Below are positions 17,009 through 24,928 of a DNA stretch of 64,000 nt, one piece after another (the first letter of the stretch is position 1; every line of letters starts with the position of its first letter). Both the position numbers and the translations under genes were made by a program. Source of the stretch: Desulfonatronovibrio hydrogenovorans DSM 9292 (lineage in GTDB: Bacteria; Desulfobacterota; Desulfovibrionia; Desulfovibrionales; Desulfonatronovibrionaceae); NCBI RefSeq assembly GCF_000686525.1, contig NZ_KK365986.1, positions 133,995-197,994 of the forward strand, given 5' to 3'. Under the pieces are notes generated by a model that worked only from the letters and a program-made list of their open reading frames with translations, had not been told where the DNA came from and ran no database searches.

Positions 17009-18811
17009 CTACAGGCTGATGAGGTTGACCAGGAATTCCATCCGGGCAATTATCCCCCCAGCCAGAAAAGCGACCATACTGGTCAAAAGCAGCATGGCCA
17101 AAGCTGTTTTTGCGCTGAATTCCCTGGCCAGGGTAGCCACGATGGCGATGCACGGGACATAGAACAGGCCAACCACTGCTCCCACAAACAGCTGCATGGT
17201 GGTCATCTCCATTTCGATCAGGGGCAGAACCGCCAGTTCTCTGCGCATTATTCCCAGAATGAGGGGGACTGCGGCCTCTTCAGGCATTCTCAGCCAGTGC
17301 ACCACCAGAGGGCTCATCAAGCTGCCCATCATGGCCATTATTCCCGTCTCATAAAGTATTGATGCAACACCCACAGCCAGGATCATGGGCAGGGCTCCCT
17401 TGGTCAGGTAACGCTTGAGCTGGACCCAGATCTTCTTTAACAGGACATCCCCTCTGGGAATCAATAGCTCTGGTATTTCCATTATGGTCAATGGCCTTGG
17501 TCCTTTCAGCACCCTGTCAGCGATTATTCCGGCCAGAATCAGGGCCAGCACGGAGATCAGGAAAACTCCTGCCACCACAGTAACCGAGCGTTCCGAAAGC
17601 ATGGCAATAAAGGCCCCGGTCTGGGAAATGCAAGGGATGGCCAGGCAGATCATGGCGGCTACAGTCAGTCTTTCCCGGTCCGAGGACATGGACCTTGAGG
17701 CCAGGATGCCGGGTATGCCGCATCCATACCCCAGCAGGAGAGGGATAATGCTTGATCCCTGCAGGCCGATCCGGTTCAGCAGTCCGTCCAGGAGCATGCC
17801 CAGTCTGGGCAGATATCCGCTGTCCTCAAGCAAGGCCATGACCCCGTAAAAGGAAAGCACATAAGGCATGACCAGGGTAAAGGGCCATTCAATGCCTTTG
17901 ACCAGAAAACCGTATTCGCCCACCAGAATGTTTCTGGGCAGGAGAGGAAGATTCAGGGCCTCAACGCCCAGGACAATGACCGGGATAATGCCTTGCCTGA
18001 ACAGAGGCAGGAGCACGAGTTGACGCAGCTGCATGCCCAGACCCACTACCAGCCCAAAGGACAGGACCAGGATGAGCAGGGCCAGAGGAAGGCCGGGCCA
18101 GGGCCGGATCAGTCTCTGCCCCCAGAGGCGGCGCTTGGACATGCTTTTTTCCGGACCGTGCCTGCTGACCTGTCTGGTCAAGTCCTCAGCTCTCCGCCAC
18201 CTGCCTGAAACGTCAAAAGACTGAGTCCTTTCAGAGGATGAATCAGAAATGACCCGGTTCAGGCGGTCTTCAAGTCCGGACAGACCAATGCCTCTGACAG
18301 CTACCATGGGGATAACCGGGATACCCAGCTCCCGGGAAAGCTTCTTTGTGTCAAGGACCAGATTCCGGTCCCGGGCCAGATCCATCCGGTTCAGGACAGC
18401 CACTGTGGGCAGACCGAACTCCAGAACCTGGAGAAGCAGATAGAGGCTGCTTTCCAGGTTGTTGGCATCCAGAATGCAGACCACTGCAACCGGGGCCGGG
18501 GAAAGGGCGCAGGAGTAGTCGCCTGACCCGTCACTGCAGTGCATGAATCCCGGCTGAAAACCAGGGCCGTGTTTTCCCCGGAGCATGTTCACTGCCACCA
18601 GTTCGGCCTGATTGGCTGCATTCAGGGTATAAGTGCCAGGGACATCCACCAGAAAAAGTCCGTCCGTTCTTTTTTTGATCCGCCCGACCATGAAGTCAAT
18701 GGTGGTTCCGGAATAATTGGCACAAGCCGCATCTAGGCCTGTGAGCAGGTTGAAAATGACGCTTTTGCCAACGTTGGGTGGACCCATCAGCAGGATATGG
18801 TTTCCTTCCAT
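17009..18811 (-). CDS. feoB: FeoB-family ferrous iron transporter
   Basis: This 600-aa protein has an N-terminal GTPase domain (G1 GPPNVGKS 10-17, G3 DVPG 56-59, G4 NRMD 141-144), a charged spacer and a C-terminal membrane domain with two Gate repeats. One repeat includes PLLLGYGCGIPGILASRSM, whose conserved Cys lines the FeoB pore; the second is PLILGIMRRELA. It imports Fe2+. G1 has Pro-Pro where most FeoB have Asn-Pro, and the G2 region reads NYSGTTID, so it belongs to a divergent subgroup. It is shorter than E. coli FeoB (about 770 aa). No feoA or feoC is adjacent. A perfect Fur-like palindrome lies about 90 bp upstream. Confidence 0.92.
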   Translation of the reverse strand: MEGNHILLMGPPNVGKSVIFNLLTGLDAACANYSGTTIDFMVGRIKKRTDGLFLVDVPGTYTLNAANQAELVAVNMLRGKHGPGFQPGFMHCSDGSGDYSCALSPAPVAVVCILDANNLESSLYLLLQVLEFGLPTVAVLNRMDLARDRNLVLDTKKLSRELGIPVIPMVAVRGIGLSGLEDRLNRVISDSSSERTQSFDVSGRWRRAEDLTRQVSRHGPEKSMSKRRLWGQRLIRPWPGLPLALLILVLSFGLVVGLGMQLRQLVLLPLFRQGIIPVIVLGVEALNLPLLPRNILVGEYGFLVKGIEWPFTLVMPYVLSFYGVMALLEDSGYLPRLGMLLDGLLNRIGLQGSSIIPLLLGYGCGIPGILASRSMSSDRERLTVAAMICLAIPCISQTGAFIAMLSERSVTVVAGVFLISVLALILAGIIADRVLKGPRPLTIMEIPELLIPRGDVLLKKIWVQLKRYLTKGALPMILAVGVASILYETGIMAMMGSLMSPLVVHWLRMPEEAAVPLILGIMRRELAVLPLIEMEMTTMQLFVGAVVGLFYVPCIAIVATLAREFSAKTALAMLLLTSMVAFLAGGIIARMEFLVNLISL

Positions 18812-18901
18812 GATTAATTTCCAGCCACCAGGGCATTTTGATTTTGAAATTCGAAATCAAGCACGTGCTGGAGTGGTTGTCAAGATCTCGGTCAAGGTGA
18901 G

Positions 18902-18920
18902 TTTGAAAATTATTTTCAAA
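18902..18920. promoter_or_regulatory. Perfect Fur-like palindrome upstream of feoB
   Basis: The site TTTGAAAATTATTTTCAAA is a perfect 9-1-9 palindrome. It resembles the AT-rich Fur operators predicted in Desulfovibrionales. The same core recurs at 44538-44552, and a related copy at 22452-22470, each followed within about 6-10 bp by TTGACA. Confidence 0.7.
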
Positions 18921-18999
18921 AAAATGTTGACACAGCCAGTTTCTCCTATTAGCCACTCAAATTTAGCGGTGCATGCTTGAGAATCAGTCTGTTTGAAAT

Positions 19000-19018
19000 G
19001 GTAATGAAAATTAAATTC
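19000..19018 (+). promoter_or_regulatory. Second Fur-like site before the FmdE-like cluster
   Basis: The site GGTAATGAAAATTAAATTC matches 13 of 19 positions of the Fur consensus. It lies about 80 bp downstream of the perfect palindrome, on the side of the plus-strand genes. Confidence 0.4.
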
Positions 19019-19299
19019 CTAATCTTTTGCAGCTGAATCTAATTTAGACTTTGATAGCGACCTGTCATGGCCCAGAGAACTAAAACCGTCTTGGTCTTAG
19101 CATGCCCAGTCCTTGTTCAGCATTATACTGCCTTGGTTCCGGTATTCACCAGTGAACCTTTTCTGGGGGGCTTTCACCGGTGTGCCAGGGCAGCTTTTGG
19201 GCGGCTGTTCAGAAGATGCAGTTACTCCTAGCTGGCTTCTTAACTATTATGGTGGAGATATCCTTACTCAAACTGCAAACCGTTTACTGGAGGTGGATT

Positions 19300-19623
19300 G
19301 TGATTTTTAGAGTTTTTATTCTGGGATGGGTGGTGTTCTTTGCGGTCCTGTCAGGTCCGGTGTTCTCCCACTCTCCCTTGCTGATGTGCTATGACGAGGG
19401 GGATGGAACTATCTTATGTGAAGGCGGGTGGTCTGATGGGTCATGTGCTTCGTGTACGCCTGTTTACGTCATAGATCAGGAAACAGGCAGCATGGTTGCC
19501 TGCGGCATGCTGGACAGGGCCGGTTTTTTTGAATTTGACAAACCCGGGGGTGCTTTTGTGGTCCTTTTTGATGGCGGCCAAGGCCACACCCTGGAGCTGC
19601 TCAGCTCCGAGATTATTGAGTAG
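19300..19623 (+). CDS. Small exported protein, CbiL/nickel-transport-like
   Basis: The protein is 107 aa from the GTG at 19300, which has GGAGG six bases upstream. An in-frame extension to 19180 lacks a ribosome site and is rejected. A signal peptide (about 1-23, ending VFSHS) is followed by a small beta domain with five Cys (MCYDEG, LCEGG, SCASC, ACGM) and GFFEFDKPGGAFVVLFDGGQGH. That last segment resembles the periplasmic carrier-type domains of nickel/cobalt transporters (CbiL/DUF4198 group). The Cys-rich part could bind metal. It is the first gene of the FmdE-like pair. Confidence 0.65.
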   Translation: MIFRVFILGWVVFFAVLSGPVFSHSPLLMCYDEGDGTILCEGGWSDGSCASCTPVYVIDQETGSMVACGMLDRAGFFEFDKPGGAFVVLFDGGQGHTLELLSSEIIE

Positions 19624-19646
19624 CCCCTGGTGGAGGAATATTTAAG

Positions 19647-20351
19647 ATGTTTAGTACCAGAAAATCAGTAAGCCTTACAGTCATGGCTCTTATTGGGTCA
19701 ATCTTGCTTATGGGTGGTCCTGTCCTGGCGGACCAGAATTATCCAGCATCAGTCCAGAATGTTTCGCCGATCAAGACAGCTCAAAACGGGGAGGTCCGGG
19801 AAATAACCCTGTGCGAGGTCTTTGACTATCACGGCGGGGCCTGCCCAGGGGCTACCATGGCCTACATGGCGGTCAGGTACGCCTTTGAGCTGCTTTATGA
19901 GGATGGAGAAATACCCGACCCCGGGGAGCTTGTGGTCTTCGGCCGGGCACCCGGAGGGCCTCTGGATATGCTCGACGTAGTCATGAAGGGCGGCGGCCAT
20001 GCCAGCAGGACCTGGCCTCCTCCAGGCATCACAAGGGGGGCTGGAAACTTTCAATTTCAGTTTCTGCGCAAATCCACCATGCAGGCCGTAGATATCAGTC
20101 TTCAGGACGGACTCTGGCCGGATGACTGGTTTGAGCTGCGCGACAAACACCAGGCCGGGACCATTACCGAGAAAGAAACTGAAAAAAGGATGGCGGACAG
20201 GCAGTACGTCATCAGCCGGTTCCCGGACAAAACCTTTCAGGAGCTGTTCGGTACGCCCAGGGTTTACACCTTTATTGCCTGGGGACACATGGAACAGGGT
20301 GAAATGGACAGGCTGGGCCGGGATTTGAGACGCCAGCAAAGGGATGAATAA
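19647..20351 (+). CDS. Periplasmic FmdE-like protein A
   Basis: This 234-aa protein has a signal peptide (about 1-28, ending PVLA) and an FmdE-type motif YHGGACPGATMAY with His62, Cys66, Pro67 and Gly68. A helix (YAFELLY) follows, as in PF02663. The C-terminal half contains FLRKSTMQAVDISLQ and a conserved FIAWGHMEQGEMD ending. A copy follows 70 bp later. GGAGGA precedes the ATG. FmdE proteins bind metal through the His/Cys site, so a periplasmic iron or other metal-binding role is likely but unproven. Confidence 0.75.
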   Translation: MFSTRKSVSLTVMALIGSILLMGGPVLADQNYPASVQNVSPIKTAQNGEVREITLCEVFDYHGGACPGATMAYMAVRYAFELLYEDGEIPDPGELVVFGRAPGGPLDMLDVVMKGGGHASRTWPPPGITRGAGNFQFQFLRKSTMQAVDISLQDGLWPDDWFELRDKHQAGTITEKETEKRMADRQYVISRFPDKTFQELFGTPRVYTFIAWGHMEQGEMDRLGRDLRRQQRDE

Positions 20352-20421
20352 CGGTTTATTCCGACTTCCTTGTCTTAAGCTTTTACCTTTAACTTTTTAC
20401 TCCCAACTTCAGGAGATATAA

Positions 20422-21138
20422 ATGAATCTGCAATTAAAAGCCCTGTCCGGTCTCTTGATGTTCCTGGTTCTGGCCATGGGATCAGCCCTGCCGGCCGCAG
20501 CAGACTGCGGTGCCGGAGATGGAGGCTACACCCAGGCTGCCAGGGATCTGGCACCCGTCAAAGTCATCAGGGGTGGTGAGCCCCGGAATCTGAGCCTGGT
20601 AGAAGCCTACGACTTTCTTGAACATCCCTGCCTTACAGGCACAGTTTCCTTTCTGGCAGCCAGGTACGGCCTTAAGCTGCTTTTTGGCGAAGAAACTCCG
20701 GTTATTGAGGATGTCGTAGCTATCAGTCTTGCCCCTGGCGGGTCCATGGGTGCTTTGGACTTTATATTCAAGGGTGATAATCCCCGGGACAAGACCTGGC
20801 CTCCGCATGGTGTGGAAAACAGTGCAGATAATTTTGTTTACCAGTTCCTGCGCAAATCCACCATGCAGGCCGTGACCATCCGGCTGAAACATGAAATGTG
20901 GCCCAGTGACTGGTTTGAACTGCGGGAAAAGCAGCAGGCCGGGACCATTACCGAGGCCCAGAGAAAAAAGCGCAGCCAGGACCGCAGGTTTATACTGGAG
21001 AATTATCCGGCCATGGCTTTGACGGAGCTTTTTGAAACCCCTGATCAATACACCTTCATCGCCTGGGGACATATTGAAAAGGGCGAAATGGACAAGATGA
21101 TCAGAGAGCAGCGCAGGGCCCGTAGAGGTGCTGAGTAG
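20422..21138 (+). CDS. Periplasmic FmdE-like protein B (degenerate paralogue)
   Basis: This 238-aa protein has a signal peptide (about 1-27, ending PAAA). It is clearly a tandem duplicate of the preceding gene: FLRKSTMQAV, SDWFELREKQQAGTITE and YTFIAWGHIEKGEMDK are shared nearly word for word. The FmdE motif has decayed: the aligned segment reads FLEHPCLTG, which keeps Cys70 but loses the first His and the Pro-Gly. It may have shifted to a structural or regulatory role, possibly as a heterodimer partner of protein A. AGGAGA precedes the ATG. Confidence 0.72.
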   Translation: MNLQLKALSGLLMFLVLAMGSALPAAADCGAGDGGYTQAARDLAPVKVIRGGEPRNLSLVEAYDFLEHPCLTGTVSFLAARYGLKLLFGEETPVIEDVVAISLAPGGSMGALDFIFKGDNPRDKTWPPHGVENSADNFVYQFLRKSTMQAVTIRLKHEMWPSDWFELREKQQAGTITEAQRKKRSQDRRFILENYPAMALTELFETPDQYTFIAWGHIEKGEMDKMIREQRRARRGAE

Positions 21139-21267
21139 CCCGGACCGGATAAATCGAGATAGAGTTATTGGCCGGCGCGGGGCCGGCAATGCATAGTAAA
21201 ATAATGCAAGCGACCAGGCAGGGTCTGGGGGTGATCAGATCTGGGAGCACCTAACTGGAGGTTTGAT

Positions 21268-22428
21268 ATGGCAATGGAAATGAGACAGAAACCAAAACAG
21301 CAGCAGGGCTTCACCCTCCTGGAAATCCTGGTGGTCGTGGCCATCATGGGTTTCCTGGTAGCCATGGTCGCCCCGAGGTTTGCCGGGGTCGTAAGCGGGA
21401 CTATCCAAGTGGTCGGTGATACCAGTAAGAACAGAGGCGAACAGATGATTGCAACCTTTTTTGAGCAGAACAATCGTTATCCCAGCGGTCTGGTCAACCT
21501 GGTCATGACCGACGGCGCGGATCTGGCAACAGCCCGGTATCAGATCCCCTATGCAGACAACGAAGATCCGGATGACGGGGCCGAGGTGATCCGCTTCAAC
21601 CACAATAACAATCACAAATTCGTCATTCATCATTTGAACGAATCTGAGGCGCGGGAACTGCGCAGGCTGGGCATCAACCGGATGTACAACCTGAATCACT
21701 ACGGGGAGGTTCTGAAAGATCCGGCCGTGAGCGCCGGTCAGACAGTGGGCAGGAGAGATGATGCCGACCACATCGACAGGACCAGCAACTGGGCCAACGT
21801 GACTGTTGTCGCTGAGGGCGACAAGCGGCCCATGATGGAAGCAGTCGTTCCTGCGGAAGGTGTGGGCGTGGCCATGGCTGTGGTGGGTGCTGCTGCGCAT
21901 GATGCTACGGAATTCTTCTATGTTGGTGCTGTTCGTCCTCCGTCTGCTCCAAGGGCTGACAGCTTTGGCCGAATCGTGTTCGGTCTGGGACCTGAGACAG
22001 AGCTGGTTACCACAGGCATGGCTTCCAATGCCGGCCGCACCCCGGTGGCTACCACCACGGAGAACTACACCTGGGACGGGTACTACATGCTCATGCCCCG
22101 GCTGGAAGCCACCTCTGAACGGCTTATGGCGGCCACAGCCTTTAACAACATCGCCACCGGCGGTTCGGCCCGAGACCTTCCGGCCAACTTCAACGCCGAA
22201 GCCAACCCCAACCGCGGGCAGATCGTGGCTGTGGGTTATCCTGCAGGAACGCAGTTGCAGCCCGGACAGATCGTAAATGGTGCAGGTGAGCTGCAAGACG
22301 GTGTGGCCCAGTACACCAAAAGAGTGGTCAACCTGCTGGAACCCCACGCAACCTGGGACTTCGTATCCATGCCCACAGAGCAGGATCAGCGCTGGAGCCT
22401 GGTCTTTAATGTGAGTGAACTGCCATAG
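21268..22428 (+). CDS. Large type II/IV pseudopilin 1
   Basis: This 386-aa protein has a prepilin-type leader: Gly14 before Phe15, Glu at mature position 5, and the hydrophobic stem FTLLEILVVVAIMGFLVAMVAP. GspG and PilA proteins are usually 130-170 aa, so this is more than twice as long. The rest is shared with pseudopilins 2 and 3: NNRYPSGLVNLV, a LRRLGI/YNLN segment, FGRIVFGLGPETELV and YYMLMPRLEAT. GGAGG lies six bases before the ATG. It follows the FmdE-like pair by 129 bp and is presumably a filament subunit of the machine encoded downstream. Confidence 0.85.
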   Translation: MAMEMRQKPKQQQGFTLLEILVVVAIMGFLVAMVAPRFAGVVSGTIQVVGDTSKNRGEQMIATFFEQNNRYPSGLVNLVMTDGADLATARYQIPYADNEDPDDGAEVIRFNHNNNHKFVIHHLNESEARELRRLGINRMYNLNHYGEVLKDPAVSAGQTVGRRDDADHIDRTSNWANVTVVAEGDKRPMMEAVVPAEGVGVAMAVVGAAAHDATEFFYVGAVRPPSAPRADSFGRIVFGLGPETELVTTGMASNAGRTPVATTTENYTWDGYYMLMPRLEATSERLMAATAFNNIATGGSARDLPANFNAEANPNRGQIVAVGYPAGTQLQPGQIVNGAGELQDGVAQYTKRVVNLLEPHATWDFVSMPTEQDQRWSLVFNVSELP

Positions 22429-22451
22429 GTGTTTTTCCGGCTTGAGAGGAT

Positions 22452-22470
22452 TTTGAAAATTAATATCAAA
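22452..22470 (+). promoter_or_regulatory. Fur-like palindrome upstream of the pilus-like locus
   Basis: TTTGAAAATTAATATCAAA is an imperfect 9-1-9 palindrome related to the perfect copy upstream of feoB. TTGACA follows six bases later, the same arrangement as at 18902 and 44538. Confidence 0.55.
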
Positions 22471-22674
22471 ATTATCTTGACATCCTGGAAAATGCTGAAT
22501 AGGGAATTACTTATTCTGATTGCGGAACGTTTTACGGTCTCCAGGCACTTCTCAGTGGGCTGGGGAAAGTGAGGGCGTGACAATAATGGCCTGATCCCTT
22601 ACCGGACAGGAGTTTATTGTTGCGCCTTTTATTTTTCTGATCAGGCTGATACAGGAGAGAAACGGCTTAATTAT

Positions 22675-22693
22675 GGTAATGATAATTAGATTC
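22675..22693 (+). promoter_or_regulatory. Fur-consensus site before the 81-aa gene
   Basis: GGTAATGATAATTAGATTC matches 14 of 19 positions of the Fur consensus, including an unbroken TAATGATAAT. It lies about 100 bp upstream of the ribosome-site-supported start at 22795. Confidence 0.55.
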
Positions 22694-22794
22694 TAAATCA
22701 TATGAAGATGCAGAATTCAGACAAAAACAAACTGCATGGAACCGGGGTCGGGTCAGTTTTGCATGCCCCGGCTGTGCTCCTGGTGGAGGCCCGC

Positions 22795-23040
22795 ATGATC
22801 CGGAACAATGTTGAAAGTGGAGCCGGTTCCAGGAGCAGGGAGGTCAGGCTGTCCAGGGAGCATGACCAGGTCATGGAAAAAATTCTGGAGCTGTATGCCG
22901 ACCTTTTTCTGCACGATGGTTTTGGAAGCATCAGCATAGAAATGAAATTTTTGAAAAAAGGTCAGAAAGAAATCATCATCAGCAGCGGCAAGGACTACCG
23001 GTTTGTTGTGGACTGGCCGGAGCCGGCGGAAAAAGAATGA
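22795..23040 (+). CDS. Small hypothetical protein inside the pilus-like locus
   Basis: The protein is 81 aa from the ATG at 22795, which has GGTGGAGG five bases upstream. An ATG 93 bases earlier has no ribosome site and directly abuts the Fur-like box, so the later start is preferred. The protein is helical then beta (MEKILELYADLFLHDGFG, ISIEMKFLKKGQKEIIISSGKDYRFVVDW), with no signal peptide. I do not recognise it. Its place after two Fur-like boxes and before pseudopilin 2 makes a regulatory or assembly role possible. Confidence 0.5.
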   Translation: MIRNNVESGAGSRSREVRLSREHDQVMEKILELYADLFLHDGFGSISIEMKFLKKGQKEIIISSGKDYRFVVDWPEPAEKE

Positions 23041-23508
23041 ACAGATCCAGAATAGTAACAGGAAAAAGCAAGTCAACCCAGGCCGCATCCCTTGTGGGCT
23101 TTTTCACTGGCCTGGATACAGTCCTTCCTTGCCAGGCTGTTGATGGGGGACAGCTGAATTTGCCCAGGAAGCAAAGGTCCGCCTTTGGTTTCGCCAGTGC
23201 GCTGTTCGCTCCAAAAACTGCAGACCGCTGTTAACCTGATACTTGAGCTTAACTTGAAACTTTTAATCATATTTTTTTTAAAGGAGGTGATGCTGCAGCT
23301 GAAGATTTATTGAACGATCTGTCTCTTGGTTCGGTGTGGTACCGAAAAGGGGATGGCGGATCAGATTGCCTGTGCAAGCGAGTTACCTGAAGCAGGCGAG
23401 ATTGACCGCTGTGACGATTGAAGACTGCAGAAATTGGCTGGTGGTGGCAGACTCTGGGGGTGAGTTGCTGCTGCATTGAAAACCTGAAAATTTTATGGAG
23501 ACAATTCA
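23041..23508. other. 468-bp gap before pseudopilin 2
   Basis: No convincing gene was found. An ATG overlapping the stop of the previous gene opens a 65-codon frame without family resemblance, and a strong AAAGGAGG at about 23280 precedes only a seven-codon frame. No riboswitch class was recognised. The stretch may be a long leader or an undetected RNA. Confidence 0.3.
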
Positions 23509-24594
23509 ATGTTGAACAAGCAACAAAAACCCAAAAAGAACCAGCAAGGTTTTACTCTTCTGGAAATCCTGGTTGTTGTAGCCATCATGGGCTTTCTGGT
23601 GGCCATGGTTGCCCCGCGCTTTGCAGGTATTGTCGGCACCACCGAAGAAGTCGTGTGCGACTCCAACCAGCAGCGGATGGTGGCGGCCATTTCCACTTTC
23701 TATGAACAGAACAACCGCTATCCCAACCGCCTGGTCAACCTGGTGGACAAGGCTGGTGAGGAGACCACCGGCGATATTGACGAGTACCGGATGCCCGTTA
23801 CCACCAGGGCCACCGACCCGGACCGCGGACCAGCCACTTTCTCTGAGGAGTTTGATGAGCACCATTGGTTCCAGATTCACATCCTGAGTGAAGATGAAGC
23901 CGACGAGCTGCGTCGCAGCCTGGGCATTGTAACGGTCTTCAACCTGAACGCCTATAACTATGAAGGGCTTCTTGATGAATTTGAGACTGAGTATGAAACT
24001 GAAGGCTATCGTGGAGATGGCCGCGGAAATGCCGGCTTGCAGGCAGTCGTAGATGAAGCAGACCAGCAGTCCTTTATGCAGCAGATTAATGTTGCTGAAG
24101 GCCTGGGCGTGCTCATGGTGGGCATGGGTGCTGTTGATACCACGTCTGATATCGACAACGTGGGCGGAGCTGTTGCTGCGGATGAATTTACCCATGCCGA
24201 CCATCTGGGTCTGAACGACTCCATCGGCCGCATCGTCATGGGTGTCGGCCCTGAGAACAGCCTGATCCGCGAAGGCATGATCAGCACTGCCGGGTTGTGC
24301 CCTGCTGACCTGAGCGATGATCTGTTCACCTGGAACCACTACAGCATCATTCTGCCCCGCCTTGAGGCGACTGTTGAGCGGATGCCTGATTGGGCTCGGA
24401 CTGTCTCGGCCAGGGCCGAAGAAGGCGATGGCATCATCCGGACCCAGATCGAACTGACGGAAACCGAGCGCTGGAACTTCGCCACTGCTTGCCCTGAAGG
24501 TCATTCCTGGCCGGAAACCGACGGGTTTGATGCTTGGGTGATTCACACTGCAGCGGACTATGATGACGATACAAGTACTTGGGAAAGACCGTAA
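23509..24594 (+). CDS. Large type II/IV pseudopilin 2
   Basis: This 361-aa protein has the prepilin leader Gly14/Phe15, Glu+5 and FTLLEILVVVAIMGFLVAMVAP, nearly identical to pseudopilin 1 through the stem. It shares NNRYPNRLVNLV, a LRRSLGI/FNLNAYNYEG segment, IGRIVMGVGPENSLI and a TWNHYSIILPRLEATVERM block with its paralogues. It is acidic overall. GGAGA precedes the ATG. It is probably a major or co-major subunit of an extracellular or periplasmic fibre. Confidence 0.85.
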   Translation: MLNKQQKPKKNQQGFTLLEILVVVAIMGFLVAMVAPRFAGIVGTTEEVVCDSNQQRMVAAISTFYEQNNRYPNRLVNLVDKAGEETTGDIDEYRMPVTTRATDPDRGPATFSEEFDEHHWFQIHILSEDEADELRRSLGIVTVFNLNAYNYEGLLDEFETEYETEGYRGDGRGNAGLQAVVDEADQQSFMQQINVAEGLGVLMVGMGAVDTTSDIDNVGGAVAADEFTHADHLGLNDSIGRIVMGVGPENSLIREGMISTAGLCPADLSDDLFTWNHYSIILPRLEATVERMPDWARTVSARAEEGDGIIRTQIELTETERWNFATACPEGHSWPETDGFDAWVIHTAADYDDDTSTWERP

Positions 24595-24603
24595 CAATAA
24601 CCA

Positions 24604-24667
24604 GATTGCGAAGGGCTGCTCGGCCCTTCGCAATCAACAGCAAAAGGGAGGGGCTGTATGGCCCCTC
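24604..24667 (+). terminator. Tandem hairpins between pseudopilins 2 and 3
   Basis: Hairpin one is a perfect 13-bp stem GATTGCGAAGGGC (24604-24616) with its complement at 24623-24635 and a 6-base loop. Hairpin two is a 7-bp stem GAGGGGC (24648-24654) with GCCCCTC at 24661-24667. Neither has a T run. They resemble RNA-stability or processing elements that give the upstream pilin more transcript than downstream genes. Confidence 0.6.
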
Positions 24668-24928
24668 TCAATACTTTTGAAAAGCAGTTCTGCCGCATCT
24701 TCGCATGCCGCCCAGGAGGGGGAGCCCTTGTCCTGCTCGGCCTCCAACGGGTAACCTCCAGGCGATTTCTCCTTCCTGGGCGGCGTGAAGAGATGAAAAA
24801 CAACTGTAATTCTACGTTGCTGAAATGTGTGCACAGTTAAACCAGGTTCCTGGCCTGTGCGGTTTTCAGGTAGGGATTTTTTTGCAATCAAACCAAAGGC
24901 AATCTTGTTTGTCTTTAAGGACAGGGTC

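Larger units (their letters stand above)
18812..19299. other. Divergent iron-regulated intergenic region
   Basis: This 488-bp region lies between feoB (minus) and the FmdE-like cluster (plus). It holds a perfect palindrome at 18902-18920, a TTGACA (18927-18932) just downstream on the plus strand, and a second Fur-like site at 19000-19018. No convincing gene was found between 19020 and 19299; a 54-codon frame from 19068 lacks a ribosome site. The plus transcript would therefore have a leader of over 300 bases. Confidence 0.5.
22429..22794. other. Intergenic region with two Fur-like sites
   Basis: Fur-like sites at 22452-22470 and 22675-22693 flank a TTGACA at 22477-22482. No other gene is recognised. 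It separates pseudopilin 1 from the rest of the pilus-like locus and is the most likely iron-controlled promoter for that locus. Confidence 0.5.

Noticed and set aside
23037-23234. 65-codon frame whose ATG overlaps the stop of the 81-aa gene
   Set aside because: Coupling is possible, but the translated sequence shows no recognisable fold pattern and the ribosome site is weak.
23281-23400. Possible GEMM-type c-di-GMP riboswitch before pseudopilin 2
   Set aside because: GTTACC occurs, but the conserved GEMM core elements could not be aligned.
24658-24840. 60-codon frame between pseudopilins 2 and 3
   Set aside because: It starts inside the second hairpin and has no family resemblance.
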